A stretch of DNA of 5,589 nucleotides from Corallincola sp. (GCA_017998495.1 JAGOCY010000122.1:1-5589), one strand, 5' to 3'. Shown: positions 1 through 5,434, numbered from the stretch's first letter. Program-made: numbers and translations. Notes: generated by a model not told the origin, from the letters alone.

Positions 1-192
1 GCCGGGGTGATCGCCGCGTTTCACAATCAGGCGCTGCTGCTCGGCTTGTGCGCCTTGCTCTTTGCCTTGGCCTGGGTTGCCCAGTTTGTCGGCCACCGCA
101 TTGAGGGCAAGCGCCCGGCGTTCTTCACTGATCTGCAGTTTCTGCTGATTGGGCCACTGTGGTGTTTGCGCCGCTATGTGCGCGTCGACTGA
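1..192 (+). CDS. Mpo1-like (DUF962) membrane protein, C-terminal part only
   Basis: The reading frame is open from base 1 to a TGA at 190-192, so the window holds the last 63 residues and the start lies outside. A hydrophobic segment (about residues 11-30, rich in Leu/Ala) is followed by WVAQFVGHRIEGKRPAFF and a second hydrophobic stretch, FLLIGPLW, then a short basic tail. The W..QF.GH...E..RPA pattern followed by L..GPLW is typical of the DUF962/YGL010w family. Its yeast member Mpo1 is an Fe(II)-dependent dioxygenase that shortens 2-hydroxy fatty acids; the His of the GH pair is a conserved family residue. Bacterial members are mostly uncharacterised, so a lipid-related role is only inferred. 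The gene converges on yceF and its last 19 nt overlap the yceF 3' end. No terminator hairpin is visible. Family assignment is fairly sure, function is not. Confidence 0.72.
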   Translation, partial: AGVIAAFHNQALLLGLCALLFALAWVAQFVGHRIEGKRPAFFTDLQFLLIGPLWCLRRYVRVD

Positions 193-788
193 GCGGCGCG
201 GGCTGCGGCCAGGGTGTCGTAGCCCAGTTCGGTCAGCAGATCGATAAGGGCGATCAGGGGTAAACCGATCAGGGCATTGGGGTCGCGGCCCTGCAAGGCT
301 TCGAACAGGCTAATGCCCAGCCCCTCACTTTTGAAACTGCCTGCGCAGTCATAGGGCTGTTCCAGACGCAGGTAATGCTCGATGCTCTGTTCGCTCAAGC
401 GGCGAAACTTCACCTCAAAGGGTTCCACCAGCGACAGCACGCGACCACCAGCCTGATGCACCAGCGCCAGGCCGGTTAAAAAGGTTACTGCCTTGCCACT
501 GGCAGCTTGCAGTTGGGCAAAGGCACGGTCGTGGCTGTGCGGTTTACCCAGAATCACGCCGTCGATAACGGCGACCTGATCTGAGCCAATCACCAGCGCA
601 TCTGGATACTGTGCCGCTATTGCCGCCGCCTTGGCCCGCGCCAGTCGCTCCACCAATGCCTGGGCGCTTTCACCAGTTTGCGGCTGCTCGTCGACTTGGG
701 GAGCAATACAGGCGAAGGGCAACCCCAGCTTTTCCAACAGGGCGCGACGATAAGGAGAGGTTGAGGCGAGGATCAGGGGGCGGTGCAT
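174..788 (-). CDS. yceF: Maf-family nucleotide pyrophosphatase YceF (7-methyl-GTP pyrophosphatase)
   Basis: This 204-residue protein hydrolyses a non-canonical nucleoside triphosphate to the monophosphate and pyrophosphate in the cytosol. E. coli YceF prefers m7GTP, and this protein matches the YceF subgroup. Visible motifs are ILASTSPYRRALLEKLGLPF (6-25), GSDQV with the likely catalytic Asp70 (68-72), GKP (81-83), TGLALV (105-110), CAGSFKSEGLG (148-158) and GRDPNALIGLPL (167-178). The last 20 or so residues are a non-conserved, Ala-rich tail. I chose the ATG at 786-788 because GGAG lies 8 nt upstream on the coding strand and the ASTSP motif then sits at the usual distance. A TTG at 801-803 would add five residues but has no comparable support. 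The gene is divergent from yceD, as in E. coli, and its stop codon lies inside the Mpo1-like gene. Confidence 0.95.
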   Translation of the reverse strand: MHRPLILASTSPYRRALLEKLGLPFACIAPQVDEQPQTGESAQALVERLARAKAAAIAAQYPDALVIGSDQVAVIDGVILGKPHSHDRAFAQLQAASGKAVTFLTGLALVHQAGGRVLSLVEPFEVKFRRLSEQSIEHYLRLEQPYDCAGSFKSEGLGISLFEALQGRDPNALIGLPLIALIDLLTELGYDTLAAARAAQSTRT

Positions 789-801
789 GGCAGACTCCGG
801 C

Positions 802-820
802 AATCGGCGATGGGCCGATT
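802..820. repeat. 7-bp inverted repeat over the yceF promoter
   Basis: AATCGGC (802-808) and GCCGATT (814-820) are perfect inverted arms around a 5-nt centre. On the yceF strand the dyad overlaps the first half of the -10 box and the predicted start of transcription near 811. It could be an operator, or a small 5' hairpin if transcription starts slightly further upstream. No T-run follows on either strand, so a terminator is unlikely. The function is inferred only. Confidence 0.45.
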
Positions 821-823
821 ATA
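818..823 (-). promoter_or_regulatory. Predicted yceF promoter (-10 box)
   Basis: Read on the minus strand these bases are a perfect TATAAT, 29 nt upstream of the yceF ATG. Transcription would start near 811 and give a leader of about 23 nt that includes the GGAG ribosome site. I see no good -35 hexamer at 16-18 nt. A TG lies just upstream but is one base too far for a canonical extended -10, so promoter strength is uncertain. Confidence 0.55.
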
Positions 824-867
824 AGCACCGACGCCGTTGCGCTGCTGCATTACTGGCCTTTTTCTCT

Positions 868-896
868 TTGACTCGATGGCGCCGGGTGATTATGAT
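868..896 (+). promoter_or_regulatory. Predicted sigma70 promoter of the yceD-rpmF-plsX-fab operon
   Basis: TTGACT (868-873) and TATGAT (891-896) are separated by exactly 17 nt, and each differs from consensus at one base. A T-rich stretch (859-869) precedes the -35 box. Transcription should start about 7 nt past the -10 box, around 902-906, which is at or just before the yceD ATG (906). The bases between the -10 box and the start (897-905) are GC-rich (CGCGCCC), as in promoters of ribosomal genes that are repressed by ppGpp/DksA. This is the only strong promoter seen ahead of the six-gene run. Confidence 0.8.
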
Positions 897-905
897 TCGC
901 GCCCT

Positions 906-1427
906 ATGCAAGAGGTGAAGCTTCCCCACGCAATCGATCCGGTACGAGCGGCGCAAAAGCGCCTGTCTTATGTCGGCATCGTGGCTGCCCAACAGCTGCC
1001 GCGTCTCAACGACGTCGCACCGCTGGTGGGTCCCGCACAGGTGGAGCTTGACTGCCTGATTGATGCCCAGAAGTTGCCCGTCATTAAGGGACGTATCAGC
1101 GTCCGCGTGCAGCAGGAGTGTCAACGGTGCGGCTCACCGCTCGAGCAGGCGCTCGACATCCCTTTCAGCTACTGCGCAGTGGCTGCCGGTGATGACGAGA
1201 CGGTTATCCCCGAAGCCTATGATCCGGTTGAGCTGGATGATAACGGGGAACTGGATCTGCATCAGCTTCTGGAAGATGAGTTGCTGCTCGCGCTGCCACT
1301 CGTTCCACGTCACGACGTGGCAGATTGCTCGCTGGATCCCAAGGCGATGACATTCGGCGAGATCCCGGAGGAGGCCACCCGGCGCAACCCCTTCGAGGCT
1401 CTCAGCCAACTGAAAAAAGATCGATAG
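906..1427 (+). CDS. yceD: YceD / DUF177 family protein, large ribosomal subunit-associated
   Basis: This 173-residue acidic protein belongs to the DUF177 family (23S rRNA accumulation protein YceD), which is nearly always encoded just before rpmF and is linked to 23S rRNA or large-subunit production. The molecular role is not settled. The N-terminus, MQEVKLPHAIDPVRAAQKRL, closely resembles E. coli YceD, which fixes the start at 906. A CxxC pair (Cys72, Cys75 in ECQRCG) may bind metal. The acidic block LHQLLEDELLLALPLVPRH (118-136) and the terminal NPFEALSQLK (161-170) are family hallmarks. Upstream in-frame codons (TTG 837, ATG 876) lie before or inside the promoter and are unlikely starts. 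There is no Shine-Dalgarno sequence before the ATG and almost no room for a leader. The TAG stop overlaps the rpmF ribosome site. Confidence 0.93.
   Translation: MQEVKLPHAIDPVRAAQKRLSYVGIVAAQQLPRLNDVAPLVGPAQVELDCLIDAQKLPVIKGRISVRVQQECQRCGSPLEQALDIPFSYCAVAAGDDETVIPEAYDPVELDDNGELDLHQLLEDELLLALPLVPRHDVADCSLDPKAMTFGEIPEEATRRNPFEALSQLKKDR
1305..1320. repeat. Short perfect inverted repeat inside yceD
   Basis: CCACGT (1305-1310) and ACGTGG (1315-1320) flank CACG; read as a DNA dyad the arms reach 7 bp (CCACGTC / GACGTGG) around AC. It lies in codons for the conserved VPRHDV segment, about 120 nt upstream of rpmF. It may be a chance result of codon choice. Confidence 0.4.
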
Positions 1428-1439
1428 GAGTAGGGCAAA

Positions 1440-1610
1440 ATGGCTGTTCAACAGAACCGCAAAACTCGTTCCAAGCGCGGCATGCGTCGTTCCCACGATG
1501 CGCTGACCACCGCAGCGCTGTCCGTTGACCAGACCAGTGGCGAAACCCACCTGCGTCATCACGTCACCGCTGATGGTTACTATCGCGGCAAAAAAGTGAT
1601 TTCCAAGTAA
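1440..1610 (+). CDS. rpmF: 50S ribosomal protein L32 (bL32)
   Basis: This 56-residue basic protein is bL32, a component of the large ribosomal subunit. The translation begins [20 protein letters not shown] and continues [21 protein letters not shown] and [14 protein letters not shown], almost the same as E. coli L32 (one residue shorter, in the alanine/valine segment after DALT). There is no cysteine at all, so this is the zinc-independent form without the CxxC ribbon pairs found in many other phyla. It starts 12 nt after yceD. A clear GGAG (1427-1430) overlaps the yceD stop codon and lies 9 nt before the ATG, which suggests translational coupling. plsX follows after 12 nt with no terminator between. 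The identification is essentially certain. Confidence 0.98.
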   Translation: MAVQQNRKTRSKRGMRRSHDALTTAALSVDQTSGETHLRHHVTADGYYRGKKVISK

Positions 1611-1622
1611 CTGGAAAGCCAC

Positions 1623-2630
1623 TTGCCACGTCTAACCCTGGCGTTAGATGCGATGGGGGGCGATTTCGGCCCCCCTGTTACCGTGCCTGCAGCGCTCGCT
1701 GCGCTCTCCCGCTTTCCCAATCTCCATATCCAGCTGTTTGGTGATGCCGTCCGCCTGCGTCAGCAGTTGGGCCGTCAGCCTCATGAGCGTCTCGATATCT
1801 GCCATGCACCTGAAGAGGTGAGCATGGCTGACAAACCTGCCCAGGTACTGCGCAGTCGCCGCCAGTCTTCCATGTGGCTGGCGCTGGAGGCTGTGGCCGA
1901 GGGACGTGCCGATGGCTGCGTCAGCGCCGGCAATACCGGCGCCCTGATGTCGATGGCCAAATTGCTGCTCAAGACCCTGCCAGGCATCGAGCGGCCTGCC
2001 TTGGTGGCGGCGCTGCCAACCCATTGCGGTGGCCGGGTGCATATGCTGGATCTTGGCGCCAATGTCGATTGCAGCGCTGAAACCCTGTTCCAGTTCGCCC
2101 TTATGGGCCATGTCAAAGCGCAGCTGGTGGAGGGCATTGCCCGGCCGCGGGTGGCTTTGCTCAATGTTGGTGCTGAGCAGGTAAAAGGCACCGAAGAGGT
2201 ACGCCAGGCGGCGCGTATGCTGGGTGAATGCCGGGATCTGCAGTACACCGGTTTTATTGAGGGCAACGATCTTTTCTCTGGCCGTGCCGATGTCATCGTC
2301 TGTGACGGCTTTGTTGGCAATGTCTGCCTAAAAACCGGTGAAGGGCTCACCCAGTTTCTGATCGAAGAGCTCAAAGGCAGCCTCAAGCCGCGCTGGCTGG
2401 GTAAGCTGGTGTTGCCGTTACTGCTGCCGCGAGTAGCCAAGTTACTGAAAACCATGAACCCCGACCAGTACAATGGGGCTAGTCTGCTAGGATTGCGTGC
2501 CATTGTGGTCAAGAGCCACGGCAACGCGGATATTCCGGCGTTCGTCAATGCGATAGGCGAGGCGGTTGTTGAGATGCAGCGTCAGGTTCCGGCGCGCATC
2601 AAGGACCAGCTCGAAGCCGCGCTTCTCTAA
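1623..2630 (+). CDS. plsX: Phosphate acyltransferase PlsX (acyl-ACP:phosphate transacylase)
   Basis: PlsX moves the acyl group from acyl-ACP to inorganic phosphate. The acyl-phosphate is then used by PlsY to make lysophosphatidate, the first step of phospholipid synthesis; the enzyme is a peripheral membrane protein. The 335-residue product shows MGGDFGP (11-17), SAGNTGALM (101-109), DLGANVDC (143-150), VCDGFVGNV (226-234), [13 protein letters not shown] (279-291) and KSHG (297-300), all family hallmarks. The hydrophobic segment [12 protein letters not shown] (258-269) fits the hairpin region thought to contact the membrane. The start is TTG at 1623, giving [16 protein letters not shown], which matches the E. 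coli N-terminus as I recall it. The ATG at 1653 would remove the first strand. A weak GGAAAG (1613-1618) serves as ribosome site. The protein is about 10-20 residues shorter than E. coli PlsX at the C-terminus. Confidence 0.96.
   Translation: MPRLTLALDAMGGDFGPPVTVPAALAALSRFPNLHIQLFGDAVRLRQQLGRQPHERLDICHAPEEVSMADKPAQVLRSRRQSSMWLALEAVAEGRADGCVSAGNTGALMSMAKLLLKTLPGIERPALVAALPTHCGGRVHMLDLGANVDCSAETLFQFALMGHVKAQLVEGIARPRVALLNVGAEQVKGTEEVRQAARMLGECRDLQYTGFIEGNDLFSGRADVIVCDGFVGNVCLKTGEGLTQFLIEELKGSLKPRWLGKLVLPLLLPRVAKLLKTMNPDQYNGASLLGLRAIVVKSHGNADIPAFVNAIGEAVVEMQRQVPARIKDQLEAALL
1629..1650 (+). repeat. Stem-loop 1 in the first codons of plsX
   Basis: Bases 1629-1636 (CGTCTAAC) can pair with 1643-1650 (GTTAGATG), an 8-bp stem with one G-U pair and a CCTGGC loop. 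It starts 4 nt after the TTG start codon, well inside the initiating ribosome footprint. The arms contain CTA and TTA leucine codons, which are rare in this GC-rich region. A role in tuning plsX translation is inferred. Confidence 0.5.
1655..1675 (+). repeat. Stem-loop 2 (G6/C6) in the first codons of plsX
   Basis: GGGGGG (1655-1660) faces CCCCCC (1670-1675). Inside, CG/CG (1661-1662 with 1667-1668) can extend the stem around an ATTT loop with G1669 bulged. All six outer pairs are G-C, so it should be very stable. It encodes MGGDFGPP, with a GGG glycine codon and a CCC proline codon forming parts of the arms. No T-run follows, so it is not an intrinsic terminator. Confidence 0.55.
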
Positions 2631-2640
2631 AGAGCAACAG

Positions 2641-3591
2641 ATGCACAGCAAAATTCTGGGTACCGGCAGTTATCTGCCCGCCGGTGTACTAACCAACGCT
2701 GACCTGGAAAAGATGGTCGAAACCAGCGATGAGTGGATTGTCGAGCGCACCGGTATTCGTGAGCGCCGCATCGCCGCTGCTGATGAAACTGTGGTGACCA
2801 TGGGCACCATTGCCGCCCAGCGGGCGCTGGAAGCGGCCGCCATTGATGCCAGCGAACTGGACATGATCATTTGCGCCACTGCCAGCGCTGCTAACCATTT
2901 TCCCGCCGCCGCCTGCGAGATCCAGGCGGCATTGGGCGTTACCGCCATCCCCGCCTTTGATGTTTCGGCGGCCTGCGCCGGTTTCAGCTACATCCTGTCG
3001 ATTGCCGATCAGTTCATCCGTACCGGCCATTGCCGCAAGATCCTGCTTATTGGCTCTGAGGTGTTGTCGCGGCTGGTTGACCCCACCGACCGCGGCACTG
3101 TCATTATCTTTGGTGATGGTGCTGGCGCCATGGTGCTGGGTGCCAGCCATGAGGAGGGGATCATCGGTACCCACCTCTGCGCTGATGGCCGTTACGGCGA
3201 ACTGCTCAAACTGCCGGTGCCGCCGCGCGCTGACGCTACCCCCTGCTGGTTGACCATGAAAGGCAACGAGGTGTTCAAGGTGGCAGTGACCAAGCTGGCC
3301 GAGGTGGTTGAAGAGCTGCTGGAGAAAACTGGCGTCAGCCAGGATCAGATCGATTTTCTGGTTCCTCATCAGGCCAATCTGCGCATCATCAGTGCTACTG
3401 CACGCAAGCTGGATCTGCCGATGGAGCGGGTGGTGGTCAATCTTGACCGCACCGGCAACACCTCGGCGGCTTCGGTGCCGATTGCCCTGGATGAAGCGGT
3501 GCGCGATGGCCGCATTCAACGTGGTCACCTGTTGCTGCTTGAGGCCTTCGGTGGTGGTTTTGCCTGGGGTGCGGCCCTGATTCGTTATTAA
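2641..3591 (+). CDS. fabH: 3-oxoacyl-ACP synthase III (KAS III)
   Basis: FabH starts each fatty acid by condensing acetyl-CoA with malonyl-ACP to give acetoacetyl-ACP and CO2. The 316-residue product carries the complete Cys-His-Asn triad: Cys112 in SAACAGF, His243 in [14 protein letters not shown] and Asn273 in GNTSAASVP. Other hallmarks are [18 protein letters not shown] (28-45), [17 protein letters not shown] (147-163) and [17 protein letters not shown] at the end. The length matches E. coli FabH (317). The ATG at 2641 gives the canonical start [13 protein letters not shown]. It lies 10 nt after the plsX stop with only a partial AAAGAG ribosome site, so translation may depend on coupling to plsX. 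The Cys112 environment and E. coli-like sequence suggest the acetyl-CoA-preferring type, but primer specificity cannot be read with certainty. Confidence 0.98.
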   Translation: MHSKILGTGSYLPAGVLTNADLEKMVETSDEWIVERTGIRERRIAAADETVVTMGTIAAQRALEAAAIDASELDMIICATASAANHFPAAACEIQAALGVTAIPAFDVSAACAGFSYILSIADQFIRTGHCRKILLIGSEVLSRLVDPTDRGTVIIFGDGAGAMVLGASHEEGIIGTHLCADGRYGELLKLPVPPRADATPCWLTMKGNEVFKVAVTKLAEVVEELLEKTGVSQDQIDFLVPHQANLRIISATARKLDLPMERVVVNLDRTGNTSAASVPIALDEAVRDGRIQRGHLLLLEAFGGGFAWGAALIRY

Positions 3592-3604
3592 TGGAGACTG
3601 TGCG

Positions 3605-4543
3605 ATGACCGTTGCCAATCTTGCCTTTGTTTTCCCTGGCCAGGGCTCGCAGGCCGTCGGTATGCTGGCCGACTGCGCCGACAATGCGGTGGTCCGCGAT
3701 ACCTTTGCCGAGGCGTCGGCGGTGCTGGGCTATGACCTGTGGGCGTTGGCCGCTAATGGCCCCGTTGAAGAACTGAACCAGACTCATCGTACCCAGCCGG
3801 CGCTGCTGGCCGCCTCTGTGGCGCTTTATCGCCTGTGGCGTGCCGAGGGTGGTGCTCAGCCGGCGGTGATGGCAGGCCATAGTCTGGGGGAATACTCGGC
3901 GCTGGTGTGTGCTGGCGCCATCGGTTTTGCCGACGCTATCCGCCTCGTCGAGCAGCGTGGCCGCTTCATGCAGCAGGCGGTACCGGCGGGTGAGGGGGCA
4001 ATGGCTGCCATTTTGGGCCTCGACGACGATCAGGTGCGCCAGATCTGCGCCCAGAGCCGTGGTGAAGAGGTGGTGTCTGCGGTCAATTTCAACAGCCCGG
4101 GTCAGGTGGTGATTGCCGGTCACACAGCAGCTGTGGCCCGTGCCAGTGAGGCCTGCAAGGCTGCTGGTGCCAAGCGGGCACTGCCGCTGCCGGTCAGCGC
4201 GCCGTCCCACTGTGAATTGATGAAGCCGGCTGCCGAGCAGTTGGCGACGCTGCTGGCAACGATCAGCATCCAGGCGCCGCAGGTGCCGGTGCTCAACAAT
4301 GTCGATGTTGCCAGCCCCAGCCAGCCGGAGCAGATCCGCGATGCGCTGGTGCGTCAACTTTACCTGCCGGTGCGCTGGACTGAATCGGTGGAAAAGCTGG
4401 CTGCGCAGGGCGTTCGCCAGTTTGTCGAAATGGGGCCGGGCAAGGTGCTGAGTGGCTTGATCAAGCGCATCGCCAAAGAGGCGGACTGCCTGGCCATCAA
4501 CGATCTGGCGTCGCTGAGCGCGAGCCGAGAAATTCTTAATTGA
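3605..4543 (+). CDS. fabD: Malonyl-CoA:ACP transacylase
   Basis: FabD transfers malonyl from malonyl-CoA to the phosphopantetheine arm of ACP, supplying the extender unit to FabH and the elongating synthases. The 312-residue protein has FVFPGQGSQAVGM (8-20, oxyanion-hole glutamine), the nucleophile Ser93 in GHSLGEYSA, malonate-binding Arg118 in VEQRGRFMQ, His202 in SAPSHCELM and Gln251 in RQLYLPVRW. These correspond to E. coli residues Ser92, Arg117, His201 and Gln250. The ferredoxin-like subdomain spans roughly 127-197. A good GGAG (3593-3596) lies 8 nt before the ATG, in the 13-nt gap after fabH. The length is three residues above E. coli FabD. Nothing is missing or odd. Confidence 0.98.
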   Translation: MTVANLAFVFPGQGSQAVGMLADCADNAVVRDTFAEASAVLGYDLWALAANGPVEELNQTHRTQPALLAASVALYRLWRAEGGAQPAVMAGHSLGEYSALVCAGAIGFADAIRLVEQRGRFMQQAVPAGEGAMAAILGLDDDQVRQICAQSRGEEVVSAVNFNSPGQVVIAGHTAAVARASEACKAAGAKRALPLPVSAPSHCELMKPAAEQLATLLATISIQAPQVPVLNNVDVASPSQPEQIRDALVRQLYLPVRWTESVEKLAAQGVRQFVEMGPGKVLSGLIKRIAKEADCLAINDLASLSASREILN

Positions 4544-4559
4544 ACCTGTGGAACAGCAT

Positions 4560-5306
4560 ATGAGCATCTCTATCAGTCTTGACGGCAAAGTGGCGCTGGT
4601 GACTGGCGCCAGCCGTGGTATCGGCCGCGCCATTGCCGAAACTCTGGTTGCGGCTGGCGCCTATGTGTTTGGCACCGCCACCAGCGACAGCGGCGCAGCC
4701 GCCATCAGCGCTTACCTGGGCGACAAAGGCCAGGGGCTGATCCTGAACGTCACCGATGACGCCTCGATCGAGGCGGCTTTTGAGGCGATCAAGGCGGCCA
4801 AGGGTGAGGTTGACATTCTGGTCAACAACGCTGGCATCACCCGCGACAATCTGCTGATGCGGATGAAAGATGAAGAGTGGCACGAGGTGATCGACACCAA
4901 CCTGACCTCGCTGTATAAGCTGTCCAAAGCGGTGATGCGAGCGATGATGAAGAAGCGCGCAGGGCGCATCATCAGCATTGGTTCGGTGGTGGGCACCATG
5001 GGTAACGCTGGCCAGGCCAACTACGCAGCGGCCAAAGCGGGTCTTATCGGCTTCACCAAGTCGCTGGCCCGCGAGATCGCCTCGCGCGGTATCACTGTCA
5101 ATGCGATCGCTCCCGGTTTTATTGAAACCGACATGACGCGGGCACTGGACAACGGTCAACGAGACAGTATCCTCGCACAGGTGCCGATGAACCGGCTCGG
5201 CCATGTCGATGAGATCGCTGCTGCGGTACTCTTCCTGGCGTCGGATATGGCGGGTTACGTGACTGGCGAAACTCTCCATGTCAACGGCGGTATGTACATG
5301 GTTTAA
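4560..5306 (+). CDS. fabG: 3-oxoacyl-ACP reductase (NADPH-dependent, SDR family)
   Basis: FabG reduces 3-ketoacyl-ACP to (R)-3-hydroxyacyl-ACP with NADPH, the first reduction of each elongation cycle. The 248-residue Rossmann protein shows the cofactor motif TGASRGIG (15-22), the structural NNAG (89-92) and the catalytic set Asn114 (DTNLTSLYK), Ser142, Tyr155 and Lys159 (the YAAAK block). It also has the PGFIETDM loop (185-192) and the C-terminal TGETLHVNGGMYMV. Two start codons are possible: GTG at 4548 and ATG at 4560. I prefer the ATG because GGA (4550-4552) then serves as ribosome site 7 nt upstream, whereas the GTG has none. Even so, the N-terminus (MSISISLDGK) is about four residues longer than in E. 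coli. It follows fabD after 16 nt. Confidence 0.97.
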   Translation: MSISISLDGKVALVTGASRGIGRAIAETLVAAGAYVFGTATSDSGAAAISAYLGDKGQGLILNVTDDASIEAAFEAIKAAKGEVDILVNNAGITRDNLLMRMKDEEWHEVIDTNLTSLYKLSKAVMRAMMKKRAGRIISIGSVVGTMGNAGQANYAAAKAGLIGFTKSLAREIASRGITVNAIAPGFIETDMTRALDNGQRDSILAQVPMNRLGHVDEIAAAVLFLASDMAGYVTGETLHVNGGMYMV

Positions 5307-5316
5307 ATCATAAATT

Positions 5317-5362
5317 TGATCGGCCGCAAAGCCTGGTTTGACCACGCTGGGTGCGCCGATCA
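5317..5362 (+). repeat. Strong hairpin / nested dyad between fabG and acpP
   Basis: TGATCGG (5317-5323) pairs with CCGATCA (5356-5362), and CGCA (5325-5328) pairs with TGCG (5352-5355), leaving C5324 bulged: 11 pairs in all. A smaller TGGT/ACCA dyad (5334-5337, 5341-5344) lies at the same centre. No T-run follows directly (TTTT comes only at 5374-5377), so it is not a classical terminator. It could weaken read-through from fabG, stabilise the fabG mRNA 3' end, mark a processing site, or be a protein-binding dyad in DNA. Confidence 0.6.
5331..5347. promoter_or_regulatory. Possible FadR-type operator upstream of acpP
   Basis: The core CTGGTTTGACCA (5333-5344) matches the FadR half-site pattern CTGGTnnGACCA at all ten specified bases. 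The flanking bases do not match the full 17-bp consensus. FadR is known to activate several fatty acid synthesis promoters in E. coli, including fabHDG. The centre lies about 63 bp upstream of the predicted acpP transcription start, a position compatible with activation. This is inferred from sequence alone. Confidence 0.4.
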
Positions 5363-5367
5363 TGGTG

Positions 5368-5395
5368 TTGCAACTTTTAGGCTATCGAATACACT
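5368..5395 (+). promoter_or_regulatory. Predicted acpP promoter
   Basis: TTGCAA (5368-5373) and TACACT (5390-5395) are 16 nt apart, each matching consensus at four of six bases. Transcription would start near 5402, giving a leader of about 33 nt with AAGGAA (5423-5428) as ribosome site. The -35 box lies within the 8-bp palindrome GTTGCAAC (5367-5374). A separate promoter fits the known need for much more ACP than other Fab proteins. Confidence 0.6.
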
Positions 5396-5434
5396 ACACG
5401 CAACTCGCGCAAGCGTAATCGAAAGGAAACTGTA

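Noticed and set aside
801..803. TTG start for yceF, five residues upstream of the ATG
   Set aside because: The ATG at 786-788 has GGAG at a good distance, and the Maf motif position favours the shorter form.
611..871. Plus-strand frame of 86 codons antisense to yceF
   Set aside because: Low-complexity Pro/Ala/Arg-rich translation, no homology recognised, and it runs into the divergent promoter region.
837..905. N-terminal extension of YceD from TTG 837 or ATG 876
   Set aside because: These codons lie before or inside the predicted promoter, and the E. coli-like N-terminus begins exactly at 906.
1525..1545. GACCAG-type repeats inside rpmF resembling a FadR half-site
   Set aside because: Only one half matches, and the site is in a conserved coding segment of L32.
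1022..2130. Two copies of GCTGGTGG (1022-1029 and 2123-2130), the E. coli Chi octamer
   Set aside because: Two copies in 5.6 kb of GC-rich coding sequence is unremarkable, and the Chi sequence of this organism is unknown.
2468..2473. TACAAT as a possible internal promoter for fabH inside plsX
   Set aside because: No reasonable -35 box at 16-18 nt, and the bases encode the conserved DQYNG motif.
3437..4633. Long open frame of 398 codons on the minus strand across fabH, fabD and the start of fabG
   Set aside because: It is antisense to three well-supported genes, has no recognisable domain or ribosome site, and arises from the codon bias of GC-rich coding DNA. The same applies to minus-strand frames at 2689-3684, 1781-2548 and 4536-5363.
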